Source: Sinohyriopsis cumingii
Lineage: Eukaryota > Mollusca > Bivalvia > Unionida > Unionidae
DNA length: 64,000 bases
Assembly (NCBI GenBank): GCA_028554795.2
Contig: CM068827.1
Span: 141,943,251 to 142,007,250, forward strand
Direction: 5' to 3'
A program made the translations under genes and the position numbers. Every line of letters starts with the position of its first letter. Position 1 is the stretch's first letter. The notes under the pieces are model-generated. The model did no database searches. It was not told where the DNA came from and saw nothing but the letters and a program-made list of their open reading frames with translations. Below, piece after piece: positions 23,551-34,334 of this stretch.

Positions 23551-23941
23551 TAAATGAATATATATGCTATATTGAGACTGTAAATAAGTTGATTTCTATC
23601 ATTCCACTTTATCATTTGGACCTCAATTTGCCAAACGTGGTGACTCACTGGTACAGGTTAGAATTCTGCCTTCAGATTGGCTTAGCTCATGGTGTATCAT
23701 TGGTAAAGCACTTTACTGCAGTTGCCACGGCACTAAAAAATTTACATGTGGTGCAGTGCCATAAACACAAACACACAACCCAGCACAGGTGCCTCTTTTT
23801 AAGACACCACTGAGCAAATTTTAGTGAGTGGGTTCGTTTGTGATGCACCATCACTAATAGATTTAGTTTTGAATGTATTACAACCAGAGGTGAACTTCCA
23901 AGTAACTATTCACTTTTCCTCTTTTTTTTCTTCTGTCACAG

Positions 23942-23998
23942 CCAGATCCAAATGCTCCAAAGAGACCAAGAGGCAGACCTTGTATTTATGCTTCCACG
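23942..23998 (+). CDS. AT-hook exon 3, with Arg to Cys in the hook
   Basis: A 57-nt exon with a long pyrimidine tract and acceptor tcacag, and donor gtaaaa. It encodes PDPNAPKRPRGRPCIYAST. It matches the exons at 8965 and 36321 but has Cys where the others have Arg directly after RGRP. The RGRP core that enters the minor groove is kept, while the flanking basic residue that adds phosphate contacts is lost, so binding by this hook is probably weaker (inference). Confidence 0.8.
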
Positions 23999-25114
23999 GT
24001 AAAAAAAAAGAAAAAAAACGCTGATATTAAGCTTTTATAAGTTAGAGGCAAATGGCAAGTTGGGGTCTAAGACAAGGGCTACTTCTTCATTACAGCAGTG
24101 CAATCCCTCCATGCTTATGGCATAGTGACCATTCACATTTGCTAAATATAGTTTATGCTGCTAATAATTGTGACAAACTTTGTGGCTTTAGTAAAATTAG
24201 TAACAAAGTATAGATCTAATAACCTTTCAGGTTGGTTTTACAAGTCAAGGAAGGGAAGTCAGATTTAGATAGATGATACCTGATGGTAATTATTTCCATT
24301 GGATATTGTTCCATAGTTTGTAATACTTGAAACAATATCATAAATTGCTTTTCAAAGGAAATCGACTCTTGGAAGACCTCAGGTTTGAATTCACTAGTCA
24401 TATAATTAGAAAAATAGAGCACATATTTAGAACAGTATGTAAAAAGGACCATGAGTGGCGATCTTATGTATGTTAGTGTCACTGTAAACCCCCAAACCAT
24501 TACTTTCACTTTTTTGGTGGGAATTCCATTGATAGCAACATAATTTCTAGCCTTTAACATGAAATTTAGCACAAAAATTTGCTTCGGTGCATACAATTTT
24601 CCATGTTCCTCTTGGAAGAAAAATTTCAACAAAATTGATGTTTGCTTTGACAGTTAATACATCATCTTGAAATTAAGGCAGGGAAATGATTTGCAGTCAG
24701 TAAAAGGCAAAGTGAATTTTGTGGATCTTTCAATCATTATGATTATGGGGGAAATTAATTACATTTTTTAACCTTAAATTATGCATTTATGATCATTTCT
24801 CTCATATTCTGTAATTTTGGTAATATAACATTTTATTTGGGCAAACCACAACCTTGCCTTAGTGCATTTAGATCACTGAAGCATTTGTAATGTCAGATTG
24901 TAATTCATTAAGACAGCATATTGAAGGCTTTTGTGATAAAAGTTACTCAGTATTGACCAATCAGAAAATTGCTTCAGCTTAGCACTGTGGATTAATCAGA
25001 GAAAGCTTGAGAAAGAAATTGAAATGAAAAGTGGTTAGTGAGGATTATAAAGTGAACCCTGGCCTGAAAGACTACCTGTCTGGAAAAACTGCAATGCATA
25101 GGCAATGGACAAAA

Positions 25115-25342
25115 GGGGGCTCCTTGTGGCTGAATAGTATAAAGTGTTTTCCTTGACCAGTCACTGTCACCTTACCATTGTCCATGTGAGTTTGAGTCCT
25201 GAGCTGAGCCAATGTGAGTATGTGAGAAAGCTTCCAGTAGTTTCACTCGCGTCACTGGTTCTTCCTCCACCAGTTATACTGACTGCCATGTATAGCCTAT
25301 CATGCACTGATAAGTTTCATTAACCCAAGACAACAACAACCA
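25115..25342 (+). mobile_element. SINE family B, older copy
   Basis: Head 'gggggctccttgtggctgaatagtataaagtg', B-box-like 'gtgagtttgagtcctgag', middle 'tgtgagaaagcttccagtag' and end 'tactgactgccatgtatagcctatcatgcactgataagtttcattaaccca' followed by 'acaacaacaac'. About 10 to 20% diverged from the copy at 25475 by eye. Confidence 0.78.
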
Positions 25343-25474
25343 GAAAAATCTAAGGCTTTGAAGTTTTATCTCAGTGGGCTTCAACATGTCACATGGCAAA
25401 TAAATAAATGTATTAAAAATTTAAAAAATGAGTTATACAAGATGAAAATTTAGAGGTAATGTTAACTATTTCAT

Positions 25475-25721
25475 GGGGCCGTGAGTGGCTGAGTGGTCTT
25501 AAGCGCTGTCCGCTACGGATCATTGCCATCTCACCTCTATCTGCGTGGGTTCAAGGCTAGGATTCGGCTAATGTGTGTATGTGAGAAAGCTTGCCAGTAG
25601 CTTCTCGTGGGTCGGTGGTTCTTCCCGGGGTTTTCCTGGGTTCTTCCTCCACCATTAATACTGGCCACCATGCATAGCCTATCGTGTGCTGAAAAATGGC
25701 GTTAAACCCCACAACAACAAC
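25475..25721 (+). mobile_element. SINE family B, full copy with 11-bp target duplication
   Basis: Head 'ggggccgtgagtggctgagtggtcttaagcgctg' resembles a class II (Ser/Leu-type) tRNA with an A box. 'gtgggttcaag' is the B box region. The body includes 'gtgagaaagcttgccagtagcttctcgtgggtcggtggttcttcc', and the 3' end is 'gtgctgaaaaatggcgttaaaccccacaacaacaac'. An exact 11-bp direct repeat, aactatttcat, flanks it (25464-25474 and 25722-25732). This is the best reference copy of the family in the window. Confidence 0.9.
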
Positions 25722-26123
25722 AACTATTTCATAATAAACATCTGTGTAAACTGCTCATTTATATGGGTACATTTGAGCCACAAAAGTCACAGTTACCTTT
25801 TAGCAAAGCTATTTTCTGAGATGTTTAGATGTACACTTAACCTTGGAATATGTATGCAACACTGAATTTTATCAAGCCAATTATATTTGATAAAACATTT
25901 TCATTACATATTATGGAACCAGTCAATACCACTAATTAATCTTGACAGATTGTGCAGTACTAAATAGACATATATTTTACATTCATAAAACCAAATTGGT
26001 TTAGAGTTTGCTGTTGAAATTTTCATTTGTAGTCAGCAGTTGTCTGTATTAATCTAATTCTACTCAGCAAGCCAAAATGATAAACTGTTTGATCTCATTT
26101 TTGTAAAATCTATTCTTTTTCAG

Positions 26124-26147
26124 GAGGCAAATGCAGACAACCTGACA
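26124..26147 (+). CDS. 24-nt acidic linker microexon (EANADNLT)
   Basis: Eight codons between acceptor ttctttttcag and donor gtaagt, encoding EANADNLT. It is a copy of the 15114 exon and the first of a tandem pair; the second is at 26282. Both exons of the pair are 24 nt and phase 0, so either, both or neither could be spliced in without changing frame. The intron between them is only 134 nt. Confidence 0.66.
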
Positions 26148-26281
26148 GTAAGTATTGTATTATATATATAGAGATTTGATAAGGTGGTATCATGTCTACC
26201 ATTGATTCATGACAGAATATAATTCTCCTTCTACTCGGCAAGCCAAAATGATCTCATTTTATAAAATCTATTCTTTTTCAG

Positions 26282-26305
26282 GAGGAAAATGCAGACAACT
26301 CAACA
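26282..26305 (+). CDS. 24-nt acidic linker microexon, tandem copy (EENADNST)
   Basis: Eight codons, EENADNST, with acceptor ttctttttcag and donor gtaagt identical to those of the exon at 26124. The roughly 60 bases of intron before it (agccaaaatga, then atctcatttt and the pyrimidine tract) repeat those before 26124, so a segment of about 150 bp carrying the exon was locally duplicated. It encodes the same acidic linker as 15114. Confidence 0.66.
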
Positions 26306-26784
26306 GTAAGTCTGAGATTCTTGATTGATAAGGTGATATTACATCTATCATTGGTTCATGATAAAATTCAATTCTCTGACTTGTGTTAGGGTTTGGTTGA
26401 CACTTGTAAATCGCCATTGCATATTAGAGAGAATATTAACATAGCTAATTTACATGACCACTGATCTAAACAAATTTCAGGCACAGGCATTGGAACATCA
26501 TTTTTAATTACCAGATTGATAACAAGAAGAAAAATAAACTAGATGTAAATTTTCCAGGAAATCTGTTCTATTCGGGGGCTAAACCCTTCCAGTAGCACAG
26601 TTACTTTTCTCCAGGCTTGGTATTAGAAAATGACATGGGCAATTATATTATACATAACAAACCCCCAACCATTTTAATTTCCCTGGTATGGTGTATTCAT
26701 ATGGTGTTTTCAGTAGAATGGTTGGTACCTTTCCAATTTACTTCTTTATGTTGTGGCCCCCTCCTCCCCAAACACTTGGCTAAT

Positions 26785-26787
<3 letters not shown>

Positions 26788-26855
<68 letters not shown>
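26788..26855. repeat. (TA)n microsatellite
   Basis: About 34 TA units; the YIYIYI frame is an artefact. Confidence 0.97.
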
Positions 26856-26859
<4 letters not shown>

Positions 26860-27072
26860 ATAGTTCTTGGCTGACTAAATTCTTAACATGCAAAAAAAGA
26901 ACTACCAGGTTTGTGATCCTCTGTGTTTGTGAACATATTAAGAGATGTGAAGAGTGAACTTAGGAATTATTTCAACTTCATAGTTTATTTCATAAGCATG
27001 TTTAATTTTTAGTTTTACTGGAAAGATTTGTTGGAAAATATGTATTAAATACTCTATATACTTGTCTATGAT

Positions 27073-27246
27073 TTGGATCCAACTGCAAACAATATAGATC
27101 CTGATCTGCCATAGCATAATGCACCTGTAGATCAGGGTCTGTGTTGTTTGTTCTATTGATTATCCCTGACAAACTGCACAGATCCAGATCTGTCTGTGCA
27201 TTATGTGATGGCAGATCTGGGTCTATGCAGTTCACAGTTGGACTTA
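27073..27246. mobile_element. Fold-back (palindromic) element, copy 2
   Basis: 'ttggatccaactgcaaac' with 'gatctgccatagcataatgcac' on the left is mirrored by 'gtgcattatgtgatggcagatc' and 'gttcacagttggactt' on the right. The arms are about 60 bp. Same element as at 23400. It lies shortly before exon 27607. Confidence 0.55.
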
Positions 27247-27606
27247 ATATGCACATATATATAGTAGGTCATTTGTTGTTGTACTGATAGAATTCTATCA
27301 GATAGTCCTTACAAAGCTGTCGAAAAATGATCATGAGATTATTTAACTTGATACTAACTTTATCAAAAATTCCACATGTAGCAAATTCACAGTTTTCTGC
27401 TGACTTGATATTATCTTCTTTCTTTGCCACGATCATGTATAATTCCATTTGTGTCATGAAGGCATAAAACTATAAAATGTTTCTGTCAAATTATGATTTC
27501 AAAATTTTGTTCATAAATGTATGACTTGAATTTTTTTGTGAACTGTTTTTGTACGTGTCTGAATATATATTAACCAGTGATCATTGTTTTACTTTTTTAA
27601 TATTAG

Positions 27607-27687
27607 CAGCATGGTGAAGACAAAACACCAGTGAAAATGACAGTTGATGTAGGGCATCCACAACAGTTCCAGTCCGAAAAGAAAAAG
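27607..27687 (+). CDS. Linker exon, lysine-rich end (27 or 26 codons)
   Basis: An 81-nt phase-0 exon with donor gtatgt. It begins QHGEDKTPVKMTVDVG and ends QSEKKK: an acidic start, a short hydrophobic stretch and a basic end, with no recognised domain. The acceptor is a tandem TAGCAG, so splicing could use either AG and include or skip one Gln (start 27607 or 27610). Unlike the hook exons it has no copy elsewhere in the window. The frame is fixed by the neighbouring phase-0 exons. Confidence 0.62.
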
Positions 27688-28734
27688 GTATGTCAGGTCC
27701 TCATCTTTGGTAACAGTGTAAAAAAAACTAATTTGAGCCATGTTACTGTGTGCCTTGCTATATCGATTTTAAAATAAATCAAGTCAAGATGGGCAAGTAT
27801 ATTTAATAATATTTGTTACCGACTTGAAATGTTTGCTTTTTGTTCGTAATAATCTTACATATAGCATCAGATTACATCTTTTCCAGTGGATATCTGAACC
27901 TAGACATTTGTATGCCTGTCCTGGAAACAGGAAACTGGAATGAAAACTTGTGCCTAGATGAAAGGAGTGCTTTATTGATGCAGAATGTTCTCAAGTTCTG
28001 ACTTTTGTGATGGGCGTTTTCAAATATTATACCAAAATATCAACAAAAAAGAAGACCTACCCTGGTTAGTCATTAGAGCTTACCTGACCAAAGGTCCTGC
28101 AGGTTTATGGGATGGCCCTGTGTCCATTGTCAGTCTTTCAGTCCACATTTGTTATTTTTTTTCTTCTTTCTGGATTCTGCAAAGCCGCCACACCAATATA
28201 GATAAAACTCTGCAGGAGTATTCAACAGGACATGCACTACCAAAATTATATTCCTGATTCGACAATTTTGTAGGTAGTTACTTTTCTTTTGATATGTTTT
28301 ACCTTCATTTCATCTACGGTGGCTCCTCTAGCAGTGGTATGGCCTGGTAATAACATTTGCATGACATGTCTCTTTTAATATATTAACAATGTGACTTCCT
28401 AGCCATGTTGTGGCTTCCTGTGAAATTAATTGGCAAACTTATTTTCAACTTATTCCCTGGAGTGACTTAGCTGATTGTTATCAGACTTGGTAAGAATGTT
28501 TGTTATGTTGTCTGATTTTGTGTGGACATTGGCTCCTGTCAACAATATGGCTTTCATGTCAAGCACATTGAAAACTTACTTTCAGCTTATGTCCCAGAAT
28601 AGCTGAGCCAATTTTGTTTAAACTTGTTACGATCAATTAATCCATAATGCTTGGAGGGTGAATGAGGTTTTGTCTTTAATACTTGTAAGTGATAATTATT
28701 TCCGGATTCTTTTTTTTTAAAATTTCTTTTGTTA
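27688..28734. other. Intron, no gene recognised
   Basis: Contains diverged 'cttatgtcccagaatagctgagccaattttgtttaaactt' type repeats (28400-28650), a kind of short repeat seen in many intron stretches of this window. The 90-residue frame at 27985 has no motif. Confidence 0.5.
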
Positions 28735-29763
28735 CAGTGTTTCACCAAGCCACCACCTGTTTACCTGGGTGCAGATAGTTGCAACCTTTGTTTATCAAGC
28801 TATAGCATTGGTGATAAACTTCGTCTCAAAATAAATGTATTGTTTCTTGATGAGTTCATTGTCTTTGGGTTTCATTCATTGGTACATAATATATATTTAT
28901 TCCACATTTCCCCAAAACCTGATCAAAATCGAAATACATCTAGTCGTTATTACGTCAACATCAATAACAATGGCAGAACCTCCTATTAAAAAAAAGACAC
29001 TGGAAGAAAGAATTTAATTGAAAGAAGTGAAAAAGGGGAGACCGCTCACAAAATAACAGCTAGGTAAATCGGGTAGTTCTCCAACTGCGGACAATGATAG
29101 TGACAATGAGTCATCTGATGGTGAAATTCTGTCTCAGGTTATTTCACATTCTAGTCATAAAACATTTAAAGGAGATTAAAGAATATGCTTTACAACATGG
29201 CAATCCCAAACTTTTGTTTCTTTGCTCAGAAATGGAGATTCATGTCCAGACCAAAGAGCTGAGTAAAAAATGTCAACAAAGAAGTATAATGGCTTTCTTA
29301 AAGAAAAGTGATTAAGTGCTTAGAATAAGATATATACGTCGTAGCTAACTGCAGTTTTTGTTACATTTGAAACAACTCTAAAATGTATGGCCACATGAAG
29401 TTACCTTATGGATATGTTAAATATTACCTTTGTTTATTTCACAAATCATATACATGTACATGTACTAATATATATACATATTCATGTGATGTTCAAATAT
29501 AAAATTGATTCACTTTGCTTCAAAATATATATCTTTATTATATAAAGTTATTTTGAGAGGAATGCATGCAATATTTAACAAGATTTATGAATGAAGGATA
29601 AGATACATGTACAGTGAGTATGGATATTTTTTCTTCCTCAACAATGCTGACTATTGACCCTGGAAACCAATCCATTTTCACACACCTCTTATGAGAGACC
29701 ACCTGTCTTGAGAGACTACTTTTGGTTGGCAGAAGGGGTGGTCTCTCATGACAGTTTTTACTG
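28735..29763 (+). mobile_element. Internally deleted pogo/Tigger-like DNA transposon (putative)
   Basis: Inside lies the start of a CENP-B/pogo-type helix-turn-helix (MAEPPIKKKTLEERI, then after a stop LKEVKKGRPLTK), followed almost at once by sequence like the C-terminal tail of such transposases (LKEIKEYALQHGN, and QRSIMAFLKK at the end). The DDE catalytic core is absent, as in internally deleted non-autonomous copies. Candidate ends: CAGT after TA at 28733, and ACTG before TA at 29764, with related 'gaccacc' arms. The ends are less certain than the coding remnants. Confidence 0.5.
28970..29315 (+). pseudogene. pogo/Tigger-like transposase remnant (HTH start fused to C-terminal tail)
   Basis: ATG at 28970 opens MAEPPIKKKTLEERI and is stopped by TAA. 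The frame resumes with LKEVKKGRPLTK and an acidic serine-rich stretch (DNDSDNESSDGE). A further frame from about 29094 gives HLKEIKEYALQHGNPKLL, then CSEMEIHVQTKELSKK, and ends in FLKKSD. Short SIMAFLKK-type ends are typical of Tigger transposases. Several stops and the missing DDE domain make it non-functional. The KKGRPL is part of the HTH region, so I do not count it as a host AT-hook exon. Confidence 0.5.
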
Positions 29764-30914
29764 TAATTAAATGTTGATGCCTTACAGTTTGGAATTTCTC
29801 TAGTACTTGATGTTTTAATGTGGTTTAATTCTCATGGGCTGTTTTTTTTTTTGTTTGACATCATTTTTTAACTTGGGTAAATTAGTGTGTCTAACAAATG
29901 TGATTATAGATTGGTCAGTATTTAGTTGCTTTTGTAGAAGCACATGGCTATGATTTCTGCTTTCATGAAGAATTACAATCCGACTTTACAGGCATTTGAG
30001 TGATCTAGATACACTTGAGTTCAGATTGCAGTTCAGCTATATACAAAATTGTAATCTGATGAAGTGTTTATAATGGTGTAATCTGATGTTATAGATAGGA
30101 ATTACTCCACCGAAACTTTGAATGGATGGCATCTTAGTTTTGGTATAAAGAAAAAATGCCTCCTATCAGGCTTGTTTTCTCGCTATGTACAGTTAAGTGG
30201 TGTAGTTTTAAAGGTTAACATTATTGCACAATGTATGAGCAGTGTGCAAGTTAATACTTTAAAAAGTAAGTCGTATGCAAATTGAAAAAGGGGTTTCATT
30301 AAAATACATATATTTATTGTATACAGATTTAAGTCCACCTGGTTGTGAGGTCTTCATTCCATTCTGTCTCACTCTTCCTTTCTCTCTTTTTTATCAGTTT
30401 ATTCCTTTTATTGTCATAAAGAGTATATCAGTACCTGTGATTTGCACAGATGCAATGCATTTGATAGTTTATTTTTTGATGTGTAAATTTTAGAGTGAGA
30501 TTAACTATTATGACACTTGGTTCCTAGAACTTGCCCTGGGAGGTCCAACAGAATACTTTTATTACCTTTTTCAAGCTCCGTCACCTATCCTGTAAGGAAT
30601 TTTGAAGTTTTTATTGGTGTGTAAGTGTTTCCACGTTCAACTTTTTCTCACATTACATTCTCTACAGTTATTGTCGAAATGATGATGTCTATTCCTAAAC
30701 AGTACATGAACTGACATTACCTAGGAATATTTATGAATATCAGGCCTTAAGGATCTGCAGTCATTTAAAAGTTGCATCTTAAGAGTGTTTGAAGGAGGTA
30801 GAAACATATCCTTTTTTGAACAGTTTTAGATTGATTATCTTGCCTCAAGATTTCCGTGGGAGAAATAATCTAATTTTTAGACAGTTTATGTTTTGATTTT
30901 TTTTTTTCTTTCAG
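29764..30914. other. Intron, no feature recognised
   Basis: AT-rich intron leading to the polypyrimidine tract of hook exon 30915. The 72-codon frame at 30275 is hydrophobic and motif-free. Confidence 0.5.
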
Positions 30915-30968
30915 CAGGTGTATATCTCCACAGGCAGACCAAGAGGAAGACCAAGGGTAAAACCTCTG
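30915..30968 (+). CDS. AT-hook exon 4, doubled GRP core
   Basis: A 54-nt exon after a strong polypyrimidine tract. It encodes QVYISTGRPRGRPRVKPL, with two overlapping GRPR cores, so it is a strong AT-hook. The acceptor is a tandem CAGCAG: start 30915 gives an extra Gln, start 30918 omits it. I place the donor at 30969 (gtaatg) because that leaves VKPL aligned with VKAPK of the 36321 exon. An alternative in-frame donor, gtaaaa at 30957, would give a 42-nt exon that still holds the hook. Confidence 0.75.
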
Positions 30969-31113
30969 GTAATGCACTATATAATTTTTTTCAATTTATT
31001 TGAGTTTTTACTTATTGTTCTCCAATGATATTACCCTCCAATTATGAAGCATGTTTTCTGTGTATTGAATTTCATGTTTAGTATATACAGTGTACACCTC
31101 AGAAATATATCAT

Positions 31114-31264
31114 CAGTTTCATTAAAAATGTGTAGTATTTCATGTAAACAGTTTCATTAAAAATGTGTAGCATTTCATGTAAACAGTTTCATTAAAAATG
31201 TGTAGCATTTTATGTAAACAGTTTCATTAAAAATGTGTAGCATTTTATGTAAACAGTTTCATGT
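31114..31264. repeat. 35-bp minisatellite, 4 copies
   Basis: Unit agtttcattaaaaatgtgta followed by gcatttcatgtaaac. The copies are almost identical. Confidence 0.92.
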
Positions 31265-31372
31265 TTAGATCATATTTAGTGTACTGCTGAACTTTCATTT
31301 AGGCTTTCTGTTTTCACAGCTTAATCTAATTGTCAAAAAAACATGAACTGAGCATTCAATTTAAATATAAAT

Positions 31373-31529
31373 GCAGTCCAGAAGTGGTGAGACTTTATAT
31401 AGAATAATCTAAAGAATATTTAAGTGCAGTCCAGAAGTGGTGAGACTTTATATAGAATAATCTAAAGAATATTTAAGTGCAGTCCAGAAGTGGTGAGACT
31501 TTAGATAGAATAATCTAAAGAATATTTTG
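31373..31529. repeat. 53-bp minisatellite, 3 copies
   Basis: Unit gcagtccagaagtggtgaga followed by ctttatatagaataatct and aaagaatatttaagt. The first and last copies blend into module sequence, so the array grew from it. Confidence 0.92.
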
Positions 31530-31648
31530 TATTGTATTATTCAACTGCAGATACATTTTGAGTGTTTTAGATCACCTTCATGTAATTCCAAGTGAGCTTT
31601 TGCTGTGGTCTGTCCCACATCATCCATTGTGCATTATCTGCTCACAAT

Positions 31649-31893
31649 TGCTACTTAAAACTTATCAAAGACCAATTAACCATTATACACATAATATTAC
31701 AGAGAGCATTTGCTACTTAAAACTAATATCAAAGACCAATTAACCATTATACACATAATATTACAGAGAGCATTTGCTACTTAAAACTTATCAAAGACCA
31801 ATTAACCATTATACACATAATATTACAGAGAGCATTTGCTACTTAAAACTTATCAAAGACCAATTAACCATTATGCACATAATATTACAGGAG
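31649..31893. repeat. 62-bp minisatellite, 4 copies
   Basis: Unit ttgctacttaaaacttatca, aagaccaattaaccattata, cacataatattacagagagcat. It too grew from module M4 sequence (compare 20990-21050). Confidence 0.92.
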
Positions 31894-32120
31894 CATCTAG
31901 CATCAAGACAAGTTCACCTTTGGCTGAAATTGGACTTGTATACATTTTTTAAAATTTTCCAGACTGTATCTGTTTTGTCAGTACTTCATTGAACAGTTTT
32001 GCTTTCAACATCGGTATCTATCTTTTACAGTGGTTTTAGTGTGAAATGATGATGATGTCATTTATAGCCAAAAATGTGAAATGAAGAGCTTCAACATTTT
32101 GTATACAAATGATGTGTTTG

Positions 32121-32576
32121 TGTACACAGCGGTCTAAGAAAAATGTATACACAGAGGCCTTAGAGAAATGTATACATAGCCCTGAGAAAAATGTATACAT
32201 GGAAGCCTTAGAAAAATGCATACATAGCCCTGAGAGAAATGTATACACAGAGGCCTTAGAGAAATGCATACAGAGCCCTGAGAGAAATGTATACACAGTG
32301 GCCTGAGAGAAATGTATACACAGAGGCCTTAGAGAAATGCATACATAGGCCTGAGAGAAATGTATACACAGAAGCCTTTGAGAAATGCATACAGAGCCTT
32401 AGAGAAATGTATACACAGAGGCCTTAGAGAAATGCATACAGAGGCCTGAGAGAAATGTATACAAAGAGGTCTTAGAGAAATGCATCCAAAGCCCTGAGAG
32501 AAATGTATACACAGAGGCCTTAGAGAAATGCATACAGAGGCCTGATAGAAATGTATACACAGAGACCTGAGAGAAA
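32121..32576. repeat. ~45-bp minisatellite built of two half-units, about 10 copies
   Basis: Alternating 'gagaaatgtatacacagaggcc' and 'ttagagaaatgcatacagagccc' half-units. Frames on both strands (86 and 65 residues) are products of the array. Confidence 0.92.
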
Positions 32577-34059
32577 GAAGTTCATATTATATAGTTATTA
32601 ATGTGTATTTACCAATACTTGTGCTGTTTAGTTCTATTTGTTCAACTTTCTTCAGTGTAATGAGGATCCTTGTATTTCTTAGAAGGCTTTTAGCATCAGA
32701 TATCCGTAATTCTGGATTGTATTGTTATGAATAATTTTTGATAAAAGTGTTCATATTATTCATAAGAATATCTCAGTAATGTAGTGTAGTGAGCTTTCTA
32801 AGTGCTGTTATTTTTAGATTTGTCCTATCAGTTGCTGTAAGAAAATATCCTCTGAATTCAGTCTTGCCTAGTTCAGAGTTATGGGTTTTCAAAAGAAAAA
32901 AAACTGAATACTGTTAAACACTGACCCTAATATCATCCTCACAATATCTCAATTTCTTCTATTAAAGAAGAAATCGAAGAAGACAAAAAATATTGTTGGT
33001 TCACATTTAAATGCCTATACCCCGATATTAAGGGAAGCAGGTCACCTTTTTTATCCAGTCTGAAGACATTCTACATATGAAACACTCTACTTCTTTCTCT
33101 TCAATATGGCTGTAATTTTTGACGGTTTATTAGTTGAAAATATGGGTGAATATTATTATGTATCATCAGTTATGTGTGTCCATATGCGCATGTTTGTGTG
33201 ATTTGTAAAAAAAAGCATTTAGCAATTGTTTCCTATTTAAAGATGTAGAGGAATGATATAAATAATATATAGTTCATAAAATGTCCAGTCTTTATATCTT
33301 TTTTGGCATAAGGAAATGACAAAATACTTGTATGTACTGACCAAACAGACTAGCTCTGGGCAGAGATAGGTGTGGGCTCGGTGTAACTTACATGTTGCAG
33401 CTCAATTTCGTTATTAGCAAACAAGAAATAAATTTTTAGACCTTTAGACTTTTATCCTAAAGTTATTTAATGGCAATGAATAGACTGTTTAATGAATCTG
33501 ATGATTTGAGTTTCACCTGACATGGTTTTCATTATACGTTGTATGTTGGTACATACATCTATACATGAAGGATATGGAAGTATTCGTTCATTTAACTACT
33601 GGATACATTTTTTGCTTATACATGTAGACCCATGAAAATCTAAAGCCATCACTCAAACATATGTTCATTGAAAAACATGATGCTTCCCAGTAGAACCCCA
33701 CTTCATATATTCATCATGTTTTTCATCTATGTTTCAGTCATTGGATTGGTTTATAAGTCAGCCTTACTGGGAATGGTTGGTTGCAGCTTTATTTTGATGC
33801 AACCTGTGAAGGGTTCGGTTTCAGGCATGTTCTGTCTTCATTTAGAGGAGTTATGGCTCCTGAATGCCTTTTATTATGACTGGAACTTTTGCAGGGATAG
33901 TTGGATTTCAGTCAGATTTGGCATGTAGCTCTGTATTGTTGAGACTACATTATTGTTTACAAGAGTTGTGTCCCCTGATTGTTTACCCTTCTCACTTTGA
34001 TTACTGCTGCAAAGCTTTACGAATGGATGTTGAATATTTAACCAAACTGAGTGTCACAG
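32577..34059. other. Intron, no feature recognised
   Basis: AT-rich. A lysine-rich stretch at 32969-32998 (KKSKKTKNIV) follows a weak acceptor but lacks a usable donor, so I do not call it. The frames at 33668 and 33864 have no motif. Confidence 0.45.
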
Positions 34060-34334
34060 GATAAAGCCGGGTTGGGATTGGATTAGGGAAGACACCAAAA
34101 GCAACTGCGTTTACAAGATGTTTATTTATAAACGCAATTTAAATATTAACAAATCTGACACCATTATAAACAAAAAGATAAGGAAGATTATAAAGTTCCT
34201 AACATGGAACTATCAACAACAATTAATGAGAAAAAACTCAAACATGAATTTAACAAATGGAATTTCAAAACAAACGTGAATTCCTATCACCGATCAACAA
34301 AATAAAAGTGATCTACACCCCCAATATAGAGTCT

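Larger units (their letters stand above)
20720..26330 (+). repeat. Duplicated intron-exon module M3
   Basis: Matches M1 and M2 in order: 'atcattcagtctaaac' (20831), 'tctaaagcacgttttgtattattcaactgc', the 'catagaggcctttc' and 'aatatggccacc' repeat block (21180-22400, expanded here), hook exon 23942, 'catcttgaaattaagg' (24662), the block equal to 1-400 (24970-25470), and microexons 26124 and 26282. It carries its own later insertions: two SINEs and a fold-back element. Segment 21700-22080 has no match in the other modules and no recognisable feature. Confidence 0.68.

Noticed and set aside
23436-23813. 125-residue ORF upstream of hook exon 3
   Set aside because: It spans the fold-back element and module intron that has stops in the other module copies.
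29042-29070. KKGRPL as a further AT-hook exon of the host gene
   Set aside because: It lies in the helix-turn-helix remnant of a Tigger-like transposase, lacks exon borders and is followed by a stop.
32969-32998. Lysine-rich exon candidate (KKSKKTKNIV)
   Set aside because: The acceptor is weak (aaag) and no in-frame donor follows; not copied in other modules.
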